Counted from the stretch's first letter, positions 1 to 7,556 are shown. The stretch is DNA of 18,548 nucleotides from DATKZB01 sp035528235 (GCA_035528235.1 DATKZB010000369.1:1-18548), one strand, 5' to 3'. Notes: generated from the letters alone by a model not told the origin. Made by a program: numbers and translations.

Positions 1-52
1 CCGATCTCCACCCACTTCCGGGGCGCACCGCCCAACACGCAAGGCCCATACC

Positions 53-919
53 ATGACGCAACACACGGACCGCCTACGCACCGGGGTTGAACTGTACGAC
101 GAACAGGATCCAGAGAGGCTCTTCTTGTCCCACGCGCGTAAGTATCGCACTCTTTATGGATGCCAGCGGATTGCCGCAACAATCGCCTTGCTAAAGCAAG
201 CCCACACCAACGACGGGGCCATCCTCGACATCGGCTGCGGCGCCGGATTGTGGGCTGCCTATCTAAGCACAATGGCCCCGACTGCAGAAGTCCATCTCCT
301 GGACACGCGGCATAGCCTGCTGTGCGCCGCAGCGCGGACCATGCAGAAATATGGCTCAGGCCCGCCGGCGCGGTCCTGGCATGGCCTTGTCGAGGAGGTC
401 GGCCTTCCGTCGGGCTACTTCTCGCTGGTTCTCTGCAAGGATGTTATCGAGCACGTGCCGGATGACAGCTCCTTCGTTCGCTCAATAGCCAAATGCCTTA
501 AGCCGGGGGGGCTCTTGGTATTAACCACCCAGAATAGGTTTTCACTGAACAACCTGCTCCAGGGATTTTGGATCAGGTGCGTCAAGAAACGTGCGTGGTG
601 CGGATGGGATCCGACCCATCTGCGGTTTTACGATATGTTGGGCTTGCGGCGTCTGTTACACAAGAATGGCTTGTATGTGCTGACGTCCTGCGGTTCGTAT
701 ATTCTGCCATATCAGTTGTGTTTTCTGGGGCCGCTTGGCGGGCTCTTGAGGCTGCCGATCGCAGAGGACGACGGATTCCCGATCACAGACCGGCCTCTTG
801 ACAGGCTGGGGTTACTCCATAAGTGCCTCGCTTTTTTCGAATGGAGCGGCCTGAACAGGCGGTCACCTTTTTCGGCCATTGGCTGGTCCATAGGCGTCTT
901 GGCACGGAAGGTGGGTTAG
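53..919 (+). CDS. Class I SAM-dependent methyltransferase (glycan-locus type)
   Basis: A 288-aa protein with a Rossmann-type methyltransferase core. Motif I is ILDIGCGAG at about residues 57-65, and the acidic end of strand beta2 is in HLLDTR (81-86). The beta4 segment LVLCKDVIEHVP (125-136) and CLKPGGLLVLTTQN (148-161) follow. The region WDPTHLRFYDMLGLRRLL (185-202) is typical of the methyltransf_11/UbiE-like proteins found in surface-polysaccharide clusters. It should transfer a methyl group from SAM in the cytoplasm; the acceptor cannot be read from sequence. The ATG has AAGG 8 nt upstream. Base composition is more A/T-rich than the genes further right, which may mean the glycan region was acquired. 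The fold call is firm; the role in glycan synthesis is inferred from neighbours. Confidence 0.88.
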   Translation: MTQHTDRLRTGVELYDEQDPERLFLSHARKYRTLYGCQRIAATIALLKQAHTNDGAILDIGCGAGLWAAYLSTMAPTAEVHLLDTRHSLLCAAARTMQKYGSGPPARSWHGLVEEVGLPSGYFSLVLCKDVIEHVPDDSSFVRSIAKCLKPGGLLVLTTQNRFSLNNLLQGFWIRCVKKRAWCGWDPTHLRFYDMLGLRRLLHKNGLYVLTSCGSYILPYQLCFLGPLGGLLRLPIAEDDGFPITDRPLDRLGLLHKCLAFFEWSGLNRRSPFSAIGWSIGVLARKVG

Positions 920-1004
920 GCAATTGCCGGCTGTAAAGGGCGGAGCAAGAGTGCGGCGGCCTTGTTGTGACGCAACCGCAGCGCCATTAGCCAAGGACCG
1001 TATC

Positions 1005-1169
1005 ATGAAAAACGGCATTGACCGCAATGCATACTGCCAGAAGGACCCGGAGGTCCGAAAGAGGGCTCGCGCCTTCTACGAGCCGCACAACCGGCGCCTG
1101 TACGAGCATTTGGGGGGTCGACTGGGGCTGGACGGCCTCAGGGGCCGGCGAGGTCTGGTGGGGGCTTAG
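1005..1169 (+). pseudogene. Remnant resembling the C-terminus of a sulfotransferase
   Basis: This is a 54-codon open frame whose segment DPEVRKRARAFYEPHNRRLY followed by EHLG resembles the extreme C-terminus of bacterial sulfotransferases. Those usually end with a helix of the form FY.PHNRRLYELLGR. The PAPS-binding and catalytic parts are absent, and upstream sequence (920-1004) shows no continuation in any frame. I therefore read it as a decayed or truncated gene. It does have its own ATG with AAGG 8 nt upstream, so a small translated peptide cannot be excluded. Its TAG stop (1167-1169) overlaps the TAA stop (1168-1166) of the convergent ATP-grasp gene. Sulfotransferases are common in surface-glycan loci, which fits the neighbours. 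The family resemblance is from memory of the motif, not a search. Confidence 0.45.
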
Positions 1170-2449
1170 GGTGCCGTATGCCCGCCGGTTCGGCTGGCGG
1201 TTTGGTCGGGCGGTTCGGGATCCCGCCACGGGAGGACGCGGCCGAGGGACGCCAGCAGCGTTTCCACGCGAAGGTTCCACCCGGCGTTCTGGCAGAACTT
1301 GCCGTCCTCAAACCGCCATTCCCCGGTTGTGTCGTCTCGGAGGTATCTGCCGGGCACATCGTCCACCTTCATCTGGTAGGGCAGATGGGCACCGAAGAGC
1401 GGTTGGACCTCGTTGACGAGATAGCGGCCGTCGGGTGTCTCGAAGGTGTCCAGGCTCATGCTCGTGAAGCGGCCCTTCTGCGTGACGTCGTACAGGAAGT
1501 CCAGCAGGCGTTTCGGGGGAATCTGCCAGCCGATGAGCTTCGACCCGCTGTGGAACTCGCCAGCCTTGAGTTTCTGGTGGCCGAAGAAGTACTTGCCGAG
1601 CCGGACCATCCGCCACTCGATCTCGGCGGGGATGTATTCCTGCAGGGTGACGCTTCCCCACTCGACGTTCCGCAGGCCCCCGATCTCGGTGACGAGCCCT
1701 TCGTTGAAGCACCGCTTCACGTGCTGGATGAGCGGACGACGCTCCCGGAAAATCCGCACGTTGCTCGCGCCCCAGCCAGCGTCGGCCTTGGCCACGATGG
1801 GCAGGTCGGCCGTCTCGGCGAACGCCATCGCCCCGTCGTACGAGTAGAATACCCACGTCCGGGGGTGAGGCACGTCGTGCAGCGTCAGCCAGTAATGCAT
1901 CCGGCGTTTGCTCTCGAAGATCCAGAGTTCGTCGTGGAACGACGGGCACAGAACCAGGCCGAGGTCGTCGGCCATGATCTTCAGCCGTTCGTCGTACATC
2001 AGACGCCAGGCCGACGTGAATACCTTGGGGAAGACCAGGAAGGCATCGCAGCCGCCGTGTCGGACGACGTCGATCCAGTCCGGTCCCGAGATGTCGACCA
2101 GCCGGTAGGGGACCCCCATGTCGCGGCAGGCGGCGACGCGCAGGTCGCGCGCGCCGGTCAGGTCGCGCCCGCCGGTCAGGTCGCGGATGATGCCGAGGGT
2201 CACGTCGACCCTGGCCGGATAGGAGGAGACCGCCTCGACGGGCGAAGCGGCCGCTGCGGCACGCCAGAGGGCACGCTGGTAGGCCTCGCGTGGCAGGAAA
2301 CGGCGGCCAAGGCGTTTGAGGGATTCCGGGACCAGATTCCGAAAGCCCCTCGCCCGGGCCAGCTGATTCAGGAGCCTTGCCCGTATGCCGCGGCGCGCGC
2401 CCCCTTCGGCCGCGCGTTGGTCTTCGGATGTGACCGCATCCCGCTCCAC
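1166..2449 (-). CDS. ATP-grasp domain protein (carboxylate-amine ligase type)
   Basis: A 427-aa protein. An N-terminal pre-ATP-grasp region (about 104-175, with RLVDISGPDW and FLVFPK) is followed by an ATP-grasp fold. LPIVAKADAGWGASNVRIF (216-234) should hold the ATP-binding lysine. YLVNEVQPLFG (343-353), with the upstream D334, supplies the usual Mg-binding E/N residues. Such enzymes join a carboxylate to an amine through an acyl-phosphate. Beside a flippase, a plausible role is attaching an amino acid or similar group to a glycan or its carrier, but the substrate is unknown. I chose the GTG at 2449 because GGAGG lies about 8-9 nt upstream. The frame stays open far upstream, but that stretch lies inside the flippase gene. 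The frame contains an 18-bp tandem duplication. It follows the flippase by 77 nt, so it is probably co-transcribed. Confidence 0.78.
   Translation of the reverse strand: MERDAVTSEDQRAAEGGARRGIRARLLNQLARARGFRNLVPESLKRLGRRFLPREAYQRALWRAAAAASPVEAVSSYPARVDVTLGIIRDLTGGRDLTGARDLRVAACRDMGVPYRLVDISGPDWIDVVRHGGCDAFLVFPKVFTSAWRLMYDERLKIMADDLGLVLCPSFHDELWIFESKRRMHYWLTLHDVPHPRTWVFYSYDGAMAFAETADLPIVAKADAGWGASNVRIFRERRPLIQHVKRCFNEGLVTEIGGLRNVEWGSVTLQEYIPAEIEWRMVRLGKYFFGHQKLKAGEFHSGSKLIGWQIPPKRLLDFLYDVTQKGRFTSMSLDTFETPDGRYLVNEVQPLFGAHLPYQMKVDDVPGRYLRDDTTGEWRFEDGKFCQNAGWNLRVETLLASLGRVLPWRDPEPPDQTASRTGGHTAP
2141..2185. repeat. 18-bp tandem repeat inside the ATP-grasp gene (about 2.5 copies)
   Basis: Unit 1 is 2141-2158 and unit 2 is 2159-2176, with one mismatch at position 11. 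A partial third copy of 9 bp runs to 2185. On the minus strand it encodes a repeated six-residue block, RDLTGG then RDLTGA then RDLRVA (residues 89-106), at the edge of the N-terminal domain. The unit length keeps the reading frame, so it is a length-changing but non-disrupting duplication. Confidence 0.9.
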
Positions 2450-2526
2450 GTTCAAGCCCCTCCGCCCAGCAGGCAACCTGCCCCTTCGGCGACGCCGCAC
2501 CCGTTTGCCATGTCGCCCCAGAGACG

Positions 2527-4083
2527 CTATCGGCCAAGTCGAAGCACGCTCTTCACCGCTTTGACAAATGCAGCGCGAAGTTGCTCGTCGCGGCGCAGCG
2601 CCAGCGCCATGTACGGGGCAACCGCCAGCGCCGCGGCGAGGGTGACGTACGCGCTCCCCAGGTTGAGGCCCCACTTCACGACACCCATGATGACGGCGCT
2701 CGGTACGAAATACGCCAGGTGGAGGGCCAAATGTTTGAGGATAGCACCGCTGTCCGCCCGTGTCAGCCTCGTGACGATGTAAAGGCTTATCAGGCAGGAT
2801 ACGCACCCGGCGCCGCTGAATAGCACGAGTGTGGGGACGACGCTCTTGAAGAGGGCCGCACCGATCAGCAACGTGCCCAGCCGTCCTGCGAACAGGAGGA
2901 CATTCATGAACAGCCGCAGGCCCTGCCGCTCCAAGACGGTATAGATCGTGGACAGGGGGGAACTCACGAACATCACGAGCATCCACATGGTGAGGATGCT
3001 GGAGTAGGTGCCCGCGTCGGCCCAGTGCTCGCCGAAGACGAATCGGAACAGGTCGGGGCCCACCATGGCGACGATGAGCATCGGGAGCAGGCCCACCGTA
3101 ATCAGTCGCGTGTAGATGTCGCGCACCAGGTTGCCCAGTTCGGCCCCGGTCGCGTGCTCCGCGGCGGCACGCTGAAAGAAAACCTGCGCGATGGAATGAG
3201 AGATCAACTGGCCCGGCATGGCGAGCACTCTCTGGCCGAGTGCGTAAAGGCCGGTCACCTCCGGGCCGAAGAAGCTGATCATCACCACGACCGGCAACTG
3301 ACGGGACGCCGCGTCGAGCAGCGCGCTCCAGGTGGCCACCAGTGGGAACTTGCTGTAGCGCGTCGCCATGGCCCACATGCCGCGCACCGTGCAGTGCCTC
3401 ATGAAGAACCGCAGGTCTTTCCGCAAACAATGCCAACCGAGAAGGCCGGGAACCGTCGCTACGGCCGGCAGCCGCGCGACAATAAGGTTCGGCCCCGACG
3501 CAAATCCCAGGAGCCCCGCTCCGACGGTCGACACCGTGTTGACCAGTGCTGAGGCCAGCGTTGCCCACCCGATTTCCTTGAAACGACTGTGCCGGCTGCT
3601 CCAGTACCGGAAAGGCAGGGCGAGACCCAGCAGGAGGACCACGACCGGAATAAGCCACTTGTACGGTTCCAGTTCGTCGGCTTTCAGGACGCTCAGCAGG
3701 GGGGAACCGAATAGCCAGACGAGGAGCGCGACAACGGGGGCAACGCCTAGGTTGAGGATCAGGCACAGGCCGGCCAGGTTGGCGGCGTCCTCGTCGCGCT
3801 TCGGGAGCACGATGGCGAGTTCATACGACAGGCAGCCCACCAGGCTGACCGTGCCCGTGATCGCCCCGAAGATGGCCGCCAGGCCGAACGCCTCGGGCAG
3901 AAAGAGCCGCGACAGGACCGGTGACGACAAAATCACCAGTGCCTGGGCCCCCGTTGTCCCGAGGCTCAGGGCAAGCGTGCCGCTGGCGAACCCCGTGGCA
4001 GACTTCTTGATTTGAAGGGCGTCGCACGCCCTGTCGTCCGAGCGTCCGTCGGCACCGCTATTCTCAGGCGAACCTGGCATCAT
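2527..4083 (-). CDS. Polysaccharide flippase (Wzx-like, MOP superfamily)
   Basis: A 518-aa integral membrane protein with repeated hydrophobic segments across nearly its whole length. After a polar N-terminal tail of about 27 residues comes GFASGTLALSLGTTGAQAL, then PVLSRLFLPEAFGLAAIFG and YELAIVLPKRDEDAANL. That pattern is typical of oligosaccharide flippases of the polysaccharide_synt family. It should move lipid-linked oligosaccharide units across the inner membrane. ATG codons at 4083 and 4080 are adjacent. AGGA lies just upstream and is better spaced from the second, so either may be used; a TTG at 4101 is also in frame but less likely. It is followed by the ATP-grasp gene and is divergent from the capA-like gene, consistent with one glycan locus. 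Its glycan specificity cannot be read. Confidence 0.88.
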   Translation of the reverse strand: MMPGSPENSGADGRSDDRACDALQIKKSATGFASGTLALSLGTTGAQALVILSSPVLSRLFLPEAFGLAAIFGAITGTVSLVGCLSYELAIVLPKRDEDAANLAGLCLILNLGVAPVVALLVWLFGSPLLSVLKADELEPYKWLIPVVVLLLGLALPFRYWSSRHSRFKEIGWATLASALVNTVSTVGAGLLGFASGPNLIVARLPAVATVPGLLGWHCLRKDLRFFMRHCTVRGMWAMATRYSKFPLVATWSALLDAASRQLPVVVMISFFGPEVTGLYALGQRVLAMPGQLISHSIAQVFFQRAAAEHATGAELGNLVRDIYTRLITVGLLPMLIVAMVGPDLFRFVFGEHWADAGTYSSILTMWMLVMFVSSPLSTIYTVLERQGLRLFMNVLLFAGRLGTLLIGAALFKSVVPTLVLFSGAGCVSCLISLYIVTRLTRADSGAILKHLALHLAYFVPSAVIMGVVKWGLNLGSAYVTLAAALAVAPYMALALRRDEQLRAAFVKAVKSVLRLGR

Positions 4084-4403
4084 GGGTCCTGGTAGGGTCA
4101 ATCACCCGGCTGATGCCTGGTCTCGCATTGTGGAAGAGGACGCTTCGGCACCACCCGCCCCGCAGTATACCACTATCGGCGTCGGCAGGAGTGCGTCTTT
4201 TCAGAAACCCCCTGACCGTTTCTGCTCCTCAAGCGCGACGTCCGCGTCTGCCGATACAATGGCCGGGATTGCCTCTAGACAAGCCGGTTGTGGCTCGACG
4301 CGAGATGGCCATGAGCTGCCCGCAGGCCAGCGACTCGACTACGTCCCGTGGTCTGGGCCAGAGTATCTGTTCGTGGCCGGATGCACACGTGAAGGGGCAC
4401 TGA
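4084..4403. other. Divergent intergenic region, flippase / capA-like
   Basis: These 320 bases separate two divergent genes. They contain the candidate extended -10 for the flippase. A TACAAT at 4255-4260 could serve the + strand gene but has no matching -35. No ORF here has a convincing ribosome site or recognisable product, and I see no RNA structure, repeat or mobile element. The composition is less GC-rich than the central operon. Confidence 0.6.
4164..4172 (-). promoter_or_regulatory. Candidate extended -10 promoter for the flippase operon
   Basis: On the minus strand the sequence reads TGGTATACT, an extended -10 (TGnTATACT). It lies about 80 nt upstream of the flippase ATG. No good -35 hexamer is seen at 16-18 nt, which is tolerable for extended -10 promoters. 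The -10 consensus used is that of the housekeeping sigma factor. Confidence 0.4.
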
Positions 4404-5525
4404 ATGCCAACGATCTTGATTGGCGCAGACGTTAACCCACGCGGGAGGATGCAGGCGCCCTTCCAGGCGGGAGATGCCGCTGCCATCTTCAACGACCTTC
4501 TCGACGAGTTCCAGGCTGCCGATCTGGCCATTGTGAATATGGAGGGGCCGCTCATTGCCGAAGCGAGCCCTATAATGAGACCGGGCTCGATACTGGGCGC
4601 GCCCGAGGCCTGCGTTCGCGGTTTCAAGAACGCCCATATCGACGTAGTGACTTTGGCCAATAACCACATCATGGACCACGGTGAGGCGGGCCTGAAAACG
4701 ACGCTGGCGGCCTGTCGGCAGGCCGGCATCGCAACCGTGGGAGCTGGCGAGAATCTCCTGGCGGCGAGCCGCATTCACACGGTTGAGGTGGGCGGAGTCC
4801 GAATCGGTCTCCTGGCCATCAGTGTCAGCGGCTTCTGGATCGCAGGTCGCGATTTCTGGGGTGCCAATCCGGCGGACTTGGCGCACTACATCCGAACGTT
4901 AAGGGGGCACGGACAGGATTACGATTTCCTGGTGGTGCTGTTTCATGGCGGAACGGAGCACTATCCGTACCCCAGCCCCCGCCAGATCGAGACGTGCCGC
5001 TTCCTGGTCGAGGAAGGCGCCGGCGCCGTCCTGTGCCAGCATACGCACTGCCCCGGCTGCTTCGAATACTACGAAGGGGCCCCCATCGTGTACGGCCAGG
5101 GCAACCTGGTCTTCGACGGGTACCCGCTGACGAGGCGTTCCTCCGGCGAGGGCATTCTGGTGCGCCTGCGTATCGAAAAGGGCCGACCCTGTTCCATGGA
5201 TTTCGTCCCGTACGTGCAATGCGATCACCGCCCCGGGGCCAGACGGATGGATGGCATCGAGGAGGAGCGGCTCCGCAGGGACCTTCTTGAGCGCTCGGAC
5301 GCGATTCGCGACGAGGAGTTCGTCAGGCAGCAATGGGTGCAGTTCTGCAAGAAGCACGAGAGGCTTTACCTGAGTCTCCTGCGCGGCCAGGGCGCGTTTG
5401 TCCGTCGCTTGAACGGGCGCATCGGGTGGCTGGATCAGATCTACTCGCCCCGCAAGCGGTGCTTGATCAACACGCTGATGCGACAGGAATCCGTTCGGGA
5501 GATTATTGAGACGATTTGCCCTTAG
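4404..5525 (+). CDS. CapA-family (poly-gamma-glutamate synthesis protein-like) metallophosphatase-fold protein
   Basis: A 373-aa protein matching the CapA/PgsA family, which has a calcineurin-like fold. Landmarks in order are IGADVNPRG (6-14, in place of the usual GDVML), IVNMEGPL (43-50), LANNHIMDHG (84-93), VLFHGGTEHYPYPS (178-191), LCQHTHCPGCFEYY (210-223) and VYGQGNLVFDGYP (229-241). The conserved D, N, H and E positions fit a metal site. No signal peptide or lipobox is visible, whereas classical capsule CapA proteins are membrane-attached, so this may be a cytoplasmic variant. The family is linked to capsule and polyglutamate export, but many members have unknown substrates. The ATG has GAAGGGG about 6 nt upstream. 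It sits beside the flippase and ATP-grasp genes, which supports a surface-polymer role. Confidence 0.85.
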   Translation: MPTILIGADVNPRGRMQAPFQAGDAAAIFNDLLDEFQAADLAIVNMEGPLIAEASPIMRPGSILGAPEACVRGFKNAHIDVVTLANNHIMDHGEAGLKTTLAACRQAGIATVGAGENLLAASRIHTVEVGGVRIGLLAISVSGFWIAGRDFWGANPADLAHYIRTLRGHGQDYDFLVVLFHGGTEHYPYPSPRQIETCRFLVEEGAGAVLCQHTHCPGCFEYYEGAPIVYGQGNLVFDGYPLTRRSSGEGILVRLRIEKGRPCSMDFVPYVQCDHRPGARRMDGIEEERLRRDLLERSDAIRDEEFVRQQWVQFCKKHERLYLSLLRGQGAFVRRLNGRIGWLDQIYSPRKRCLINTLMRQESVREIIETICP

Positions 5526-5685
5526 TCCTGCCACGCCACTTTTCGCGCGAATGCGGCCGGTCGATGCCGCACCGGACTCGTCAGGCAAAGCCCGTACCAC
5601 TGGCAGGCGACCAGGAAGCGTCTTTGGGGGGGCGGCGCCAGCCGTGGATGCCAATGAGCCTGCGGCGCGGTGTCCGCCGGCCCGC

Positions 5686-6471
5686 TCAGATCGTCATCGC
5701 CGCGAAGCCGCCGTCGACGCGCACGAGCGCCCCCGTCACGAAGCCCGAAGCCTTGCCGCTGGCAAGCCAAAGGACCGCGCCCAGGAGTTCCTCGGCGGCG
5801 CCGAAGCGTTTCATGGGCGTGTGATTCATAATCTGGGCGTTACGCTCGGGCGTCAGGAGTTTGCGGTTCTGCTCGGCGGGGAAGAAGCCGGGGATGAGGG
5901 CGTTGACGCGTACGCCGTCGGTGGCCCACTCCCGCGCCAGGAACTGGGTGACCTGGTTCACGCCGCCCTTGGCCACGGCGTACGTAAAGACCTTCGAGAG
6001 CGGCGGACCGCTGGAGGCGCTCGAGATGTTGATGATGCTGCCGCCGCGGCGCTCCACCATGCCGCGCCCGAAGACCTGGCACGCCAGGAACACGCCCTTG
6101 AGGTCGATGGCGATGAGCATCTCCCACTCGCTCTCGGTAATCTCGAAGAACGGTGTGCCGGAGTTGACCCCGGGGGCGTTGATGAGGATATCGGTGCCGC
6201 CCCAGGCCTCGTCGATCTGCCCGCAGGCCGCGACGAGGTCGTCGCGGCAAGCGACGTCGACCTTCAGGGCCATGGCCTCGCCGCCGGCCTGGCGGATGGC
6301 GTCACAGCGGCGCTGGGCGGCCTCCGGGTTGAGGTCGAGTATGGCCACCTTGGCGCCGGCCCGCGCCAGGGCACTCGACATCGCCCCCGCCAGCACGCCG
6401 CCGCCGCCGATGACGGCCGCGCGCTTACCGTCCAGGCCGAACATCTCGTTCAGATACGCCGTGTCTGCCAT
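5686..6471 (-). CDS. SDR-family oxidoreductase, probable D-mannonate oxidoreductase (UxuB/YjmF-like)
   Basis: A 261-aa classical SDR. The glycine-rich nucleotide site is IGGGGVLAGAM (21-31), with D46 at the end of beta2 (AILDLN) pointing to NAD(H). The NNAG-type motif is NAPG (98-101). The catalytic residues are the Ser near 151 and Y164-K168 in YAVAK. The C-terminal half closely resembles SDR-type D-mannonate (fructuronate) oxidoreductases: IPGFFPAEQNRKLL (193-206), NHTPMKRFG (216-224) and SGFVTGALVRVDGGF (242-256). Such enzymes interconvert fructuronate and D-mannonate in hexuronate breakdown. Other sugar-acid substrates are possible. The ATG at 6471 has AAGGAG 8 nt upstream; the frame's upstream extension crosses the promoter. 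It is divergent from the HAD gene with a shared symmetric promoter region. Confidence 0.8.
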   Translation of the reverse strand: MADTAYLNEMFGLDGKRAAVIGGGGVLAGAMSSALARAGAKVAILDLNPEAAQRRCDAIRQAGGEAMALKVDVACRDDLVAACGQIDEAWGGTDILINAPGVNSGTPFFEITESEWEMLIAIDLKGVFLACQVFGRGMVERRGGSIINISSASSGPPLSKVFTYAVAKGGVNQVTQFLAREWATDGVRVNALIPGFFPAEQNRKLLTPERNAQIMNHTPMKRFGAAEELLGAVLWLASGKASGFVTGALVRVDGGFAAMTI

Positions 6472-6510
6472 CGTGCACGCTCCTTCAGCAAGGTCCGTCT
6501 CAGCCGGCGC

Positions 6511-6538
6511 AGTGTACCGCCGCGCGGCCGCGATGCAA
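6511..6538 (-). promoter_or_regulatory. Candidate promoter of the SDR gene
   Basis: On the minus strand a -35 TTGCAT (6538-6533) is followed by a 16-nt spacer and a -10 TACACT (6516-6511). It lies about 40 nt upstream of the SDR start codon. The -35 falls inside the left arm of the inverted repeat at 6530-6571. Confidence 0.5.
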
Positions 6539-6571
6539 GCGATTCCAGGGTCGCCAAAAGCCTTGCATCGC
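6530..6571. promoter_or_regulatory. Perfect 10-bp inverted repeat between divergent promoters (candidate operator)
   Basis: The arm GCGATGCAAG (6530-6539) is exactly complementary to CTTGCATCGC (6562-6571), with 22 nt between. Each arm contains the -35 hexamer of one of the two divergent promoters, so a protein bound to both arms would control both genes. The half-site layout suits a dimeric or tetrameric DNA-binding regulator. No regulator gene is present in the window. Confidence 0.5.
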
Positions 6572-6590
6572 TCGACGACGCTGGTAGCAT
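6563..6590 (+). promoter_or_regulatory. Candidate promoter of the HAD gene
   Basis: A -35 TTGCAT (6563-6568), a 16-nt spacer and a -10 TAGCAT (6585-6590) lie about 40 nt before the HAD start codon. The arrangement mirrors the SDR promoter on the other strand, with the same -35 hexamer and the same spacer length. Confidence 0.45.
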
Positions 6591-6632
6591 ACGCACGCAA
6601 TCATTCCCAACGATTTCATGAGGAGAGAGCCC

Positions 6633-7556
6633 GTGGCGGCATCCGACCCGCAGCAGGTCATGACGGCGTTTCGGCCGACCTCGGAGTACTTCGTCGGCAT
6701 CGATTCCGACGGCTGCGCGTTCGACACGATGGAACCGAAGCACAAGGAATGTTTCTGCCCCGTCACGATCTGGAAATGGGACCTGGCGGCCGTCTCGAAG
6801 TACGCCCGCGGGGCCTGGGATTTCGTGAACCTCTACTCGGCGCTCAGGGGGTGCAACCGGTTTCACGCCCTCCAGCACGTGATGAACCTGCTCCGCGACC
6901 GGCCCGAGGTGCAGCGTCGCGGCGTGGCCATCCCGGAACTTAAGGAACTGGCCGCCTGGACCCGGCGGGAGACCAAACTGGGCAACCCGGCCCTGGAGGC
7001 CGAGGTCAAGAAGACCGGCAGTGCCGAACTCACGCAGTGCCTCGACTGGTCGGTCACCATCAACCAGCGTGTGGCCGAACTCGTCAAGGGCGTGCCGCCG
7101 TTCCCGGGCGTCCGCGAATCGCTCGACCTCCTCTCGGGCAAGGCCGACATGATGGTCGTCTCGGCCACGCCCGGCGAGGCGCTGGTGCGCGAGTGGCAGG
7201 AACACGGCATCGCCGAGCACGTGGCCATCATCGCGGGCCAGGAAATGGGCTCGAAGACCGAGCACCTGAGGTTCACGGCCGGCGGCAAGTACCCGCCCGA
7301 GAAGACCCTCATGATCGGCGACGCCCCCGGCGACATGAAGGCCGCCAAGGCCAACGGCGCCCTGTTCTATCCCATCAATCCCGGCCACGAGGAGGCCTCG
7401 TGGGACCGATTCGTCCGCGAGGCGGGGCCGAAGTTCCTCGCTGGCCAGTACACCCGCGCCTACGAGACCGAACTCATCGCCGAGTTCGAGAGAACCCTCC
7501 CTGAGATCCCGCCCTGGAAAGCGTCGGCCGCGGCGCGCCGCGGCCTACAAGTGTGA
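6633..7556 (+). CDS. HAD-superfamily hydrolase, probable phosphatase
   Basis: A 307-aa protein with all four HAD motifs. Motif I is GIDSDGCAFD (22-31, nucleophile D24 and acid D26). Motif II is the Ser in VVSATP (175-180), motif III is K208 in GSKTEH, and motif IV is IGDAPGDMKAA (228-238). A helical cap of about 120 residues lies between motifs I and II. The expected reaction is phosphoryl transfer from a small phosphometabolite to water. Motif I has Cys-Ala where many HADs have Thr-Leu/Ile, and the substrate is unknown. I chose the GTG at 6633 because AGGAGAG (6621-6627) sits 5 nt upstream, whereas the in-frame ATG at 6618 overlaps that ribosome site. The last residues and stop come from a 26-nt palindromic repeat also found at 8894. 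Confidence 0.82.
   Translation: MAASDPQQVMTAFRPTSEYFVGIDSDGCAFDTMEPKHKECFCPVTIWKWDLAAVSKYARGAWDFVNLYSALRGCNRFHALQHVMNLLRDRPEVQRRGVAIPELKELAAWTRRETKLGNPALEAEVKKTGSAELTQCLDWSVTINQRVAELVKGVPPFPGVRESLDLLSGKADMMVVSATPGEALVREWQEHGIAEHVAIIAGQEMGSKTEHLRFTAGGKYPPEKTLMIGDAPGDMKAAKANGALFYPINPGHEEASWDRFVREAGPKFLAGQYTRAYETELIAEFERTLPEIPPWKASAAARRGLQV
7527..7552 (+). repeat. 26-nt palindromic repeat, copy 1
   Basis: This is a perfect 18-nt palindrome (7527-7544) made of two GCCGCGGC blocks separated by GC, followed by CTACAAGT. It matches 8894-8919 in 25 of 26 positions. It lies within the last codons of the HAD gene and encodes residues just before its TGA. The extension beyond the palindrome is what identifies the two copies as one repeat family and not chance GC-rich sequence. 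Confidence 0.75.

Noticed and set aside
1166..3766. 866-codon minus-strand frame joining flippase and ATP-grasp regions
   Set aside because: Everything upstream of about 2450 is an out-of-frame shadow of the flippase gene, with low-complexity Arg/Pro/Gly-rich composition and no membrane spans. The recognisable protein begins at the GTG with a ribosome site at 2449, so this is not a fusion.
4255..4260. TACAAT as the capA-like gene promoter
   Set aside because: No -35 hexamer is found at a suitable distance and the leader would be about 140 nt, so it is mentioned only as a possibility in the intergenic entry.
5526..5685. Terminator or small gene between the convergent capA-like and SDR genes
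   Set aside because: No stem followed by T-run and no ORF with a ribosome site was found in the 160 bases.
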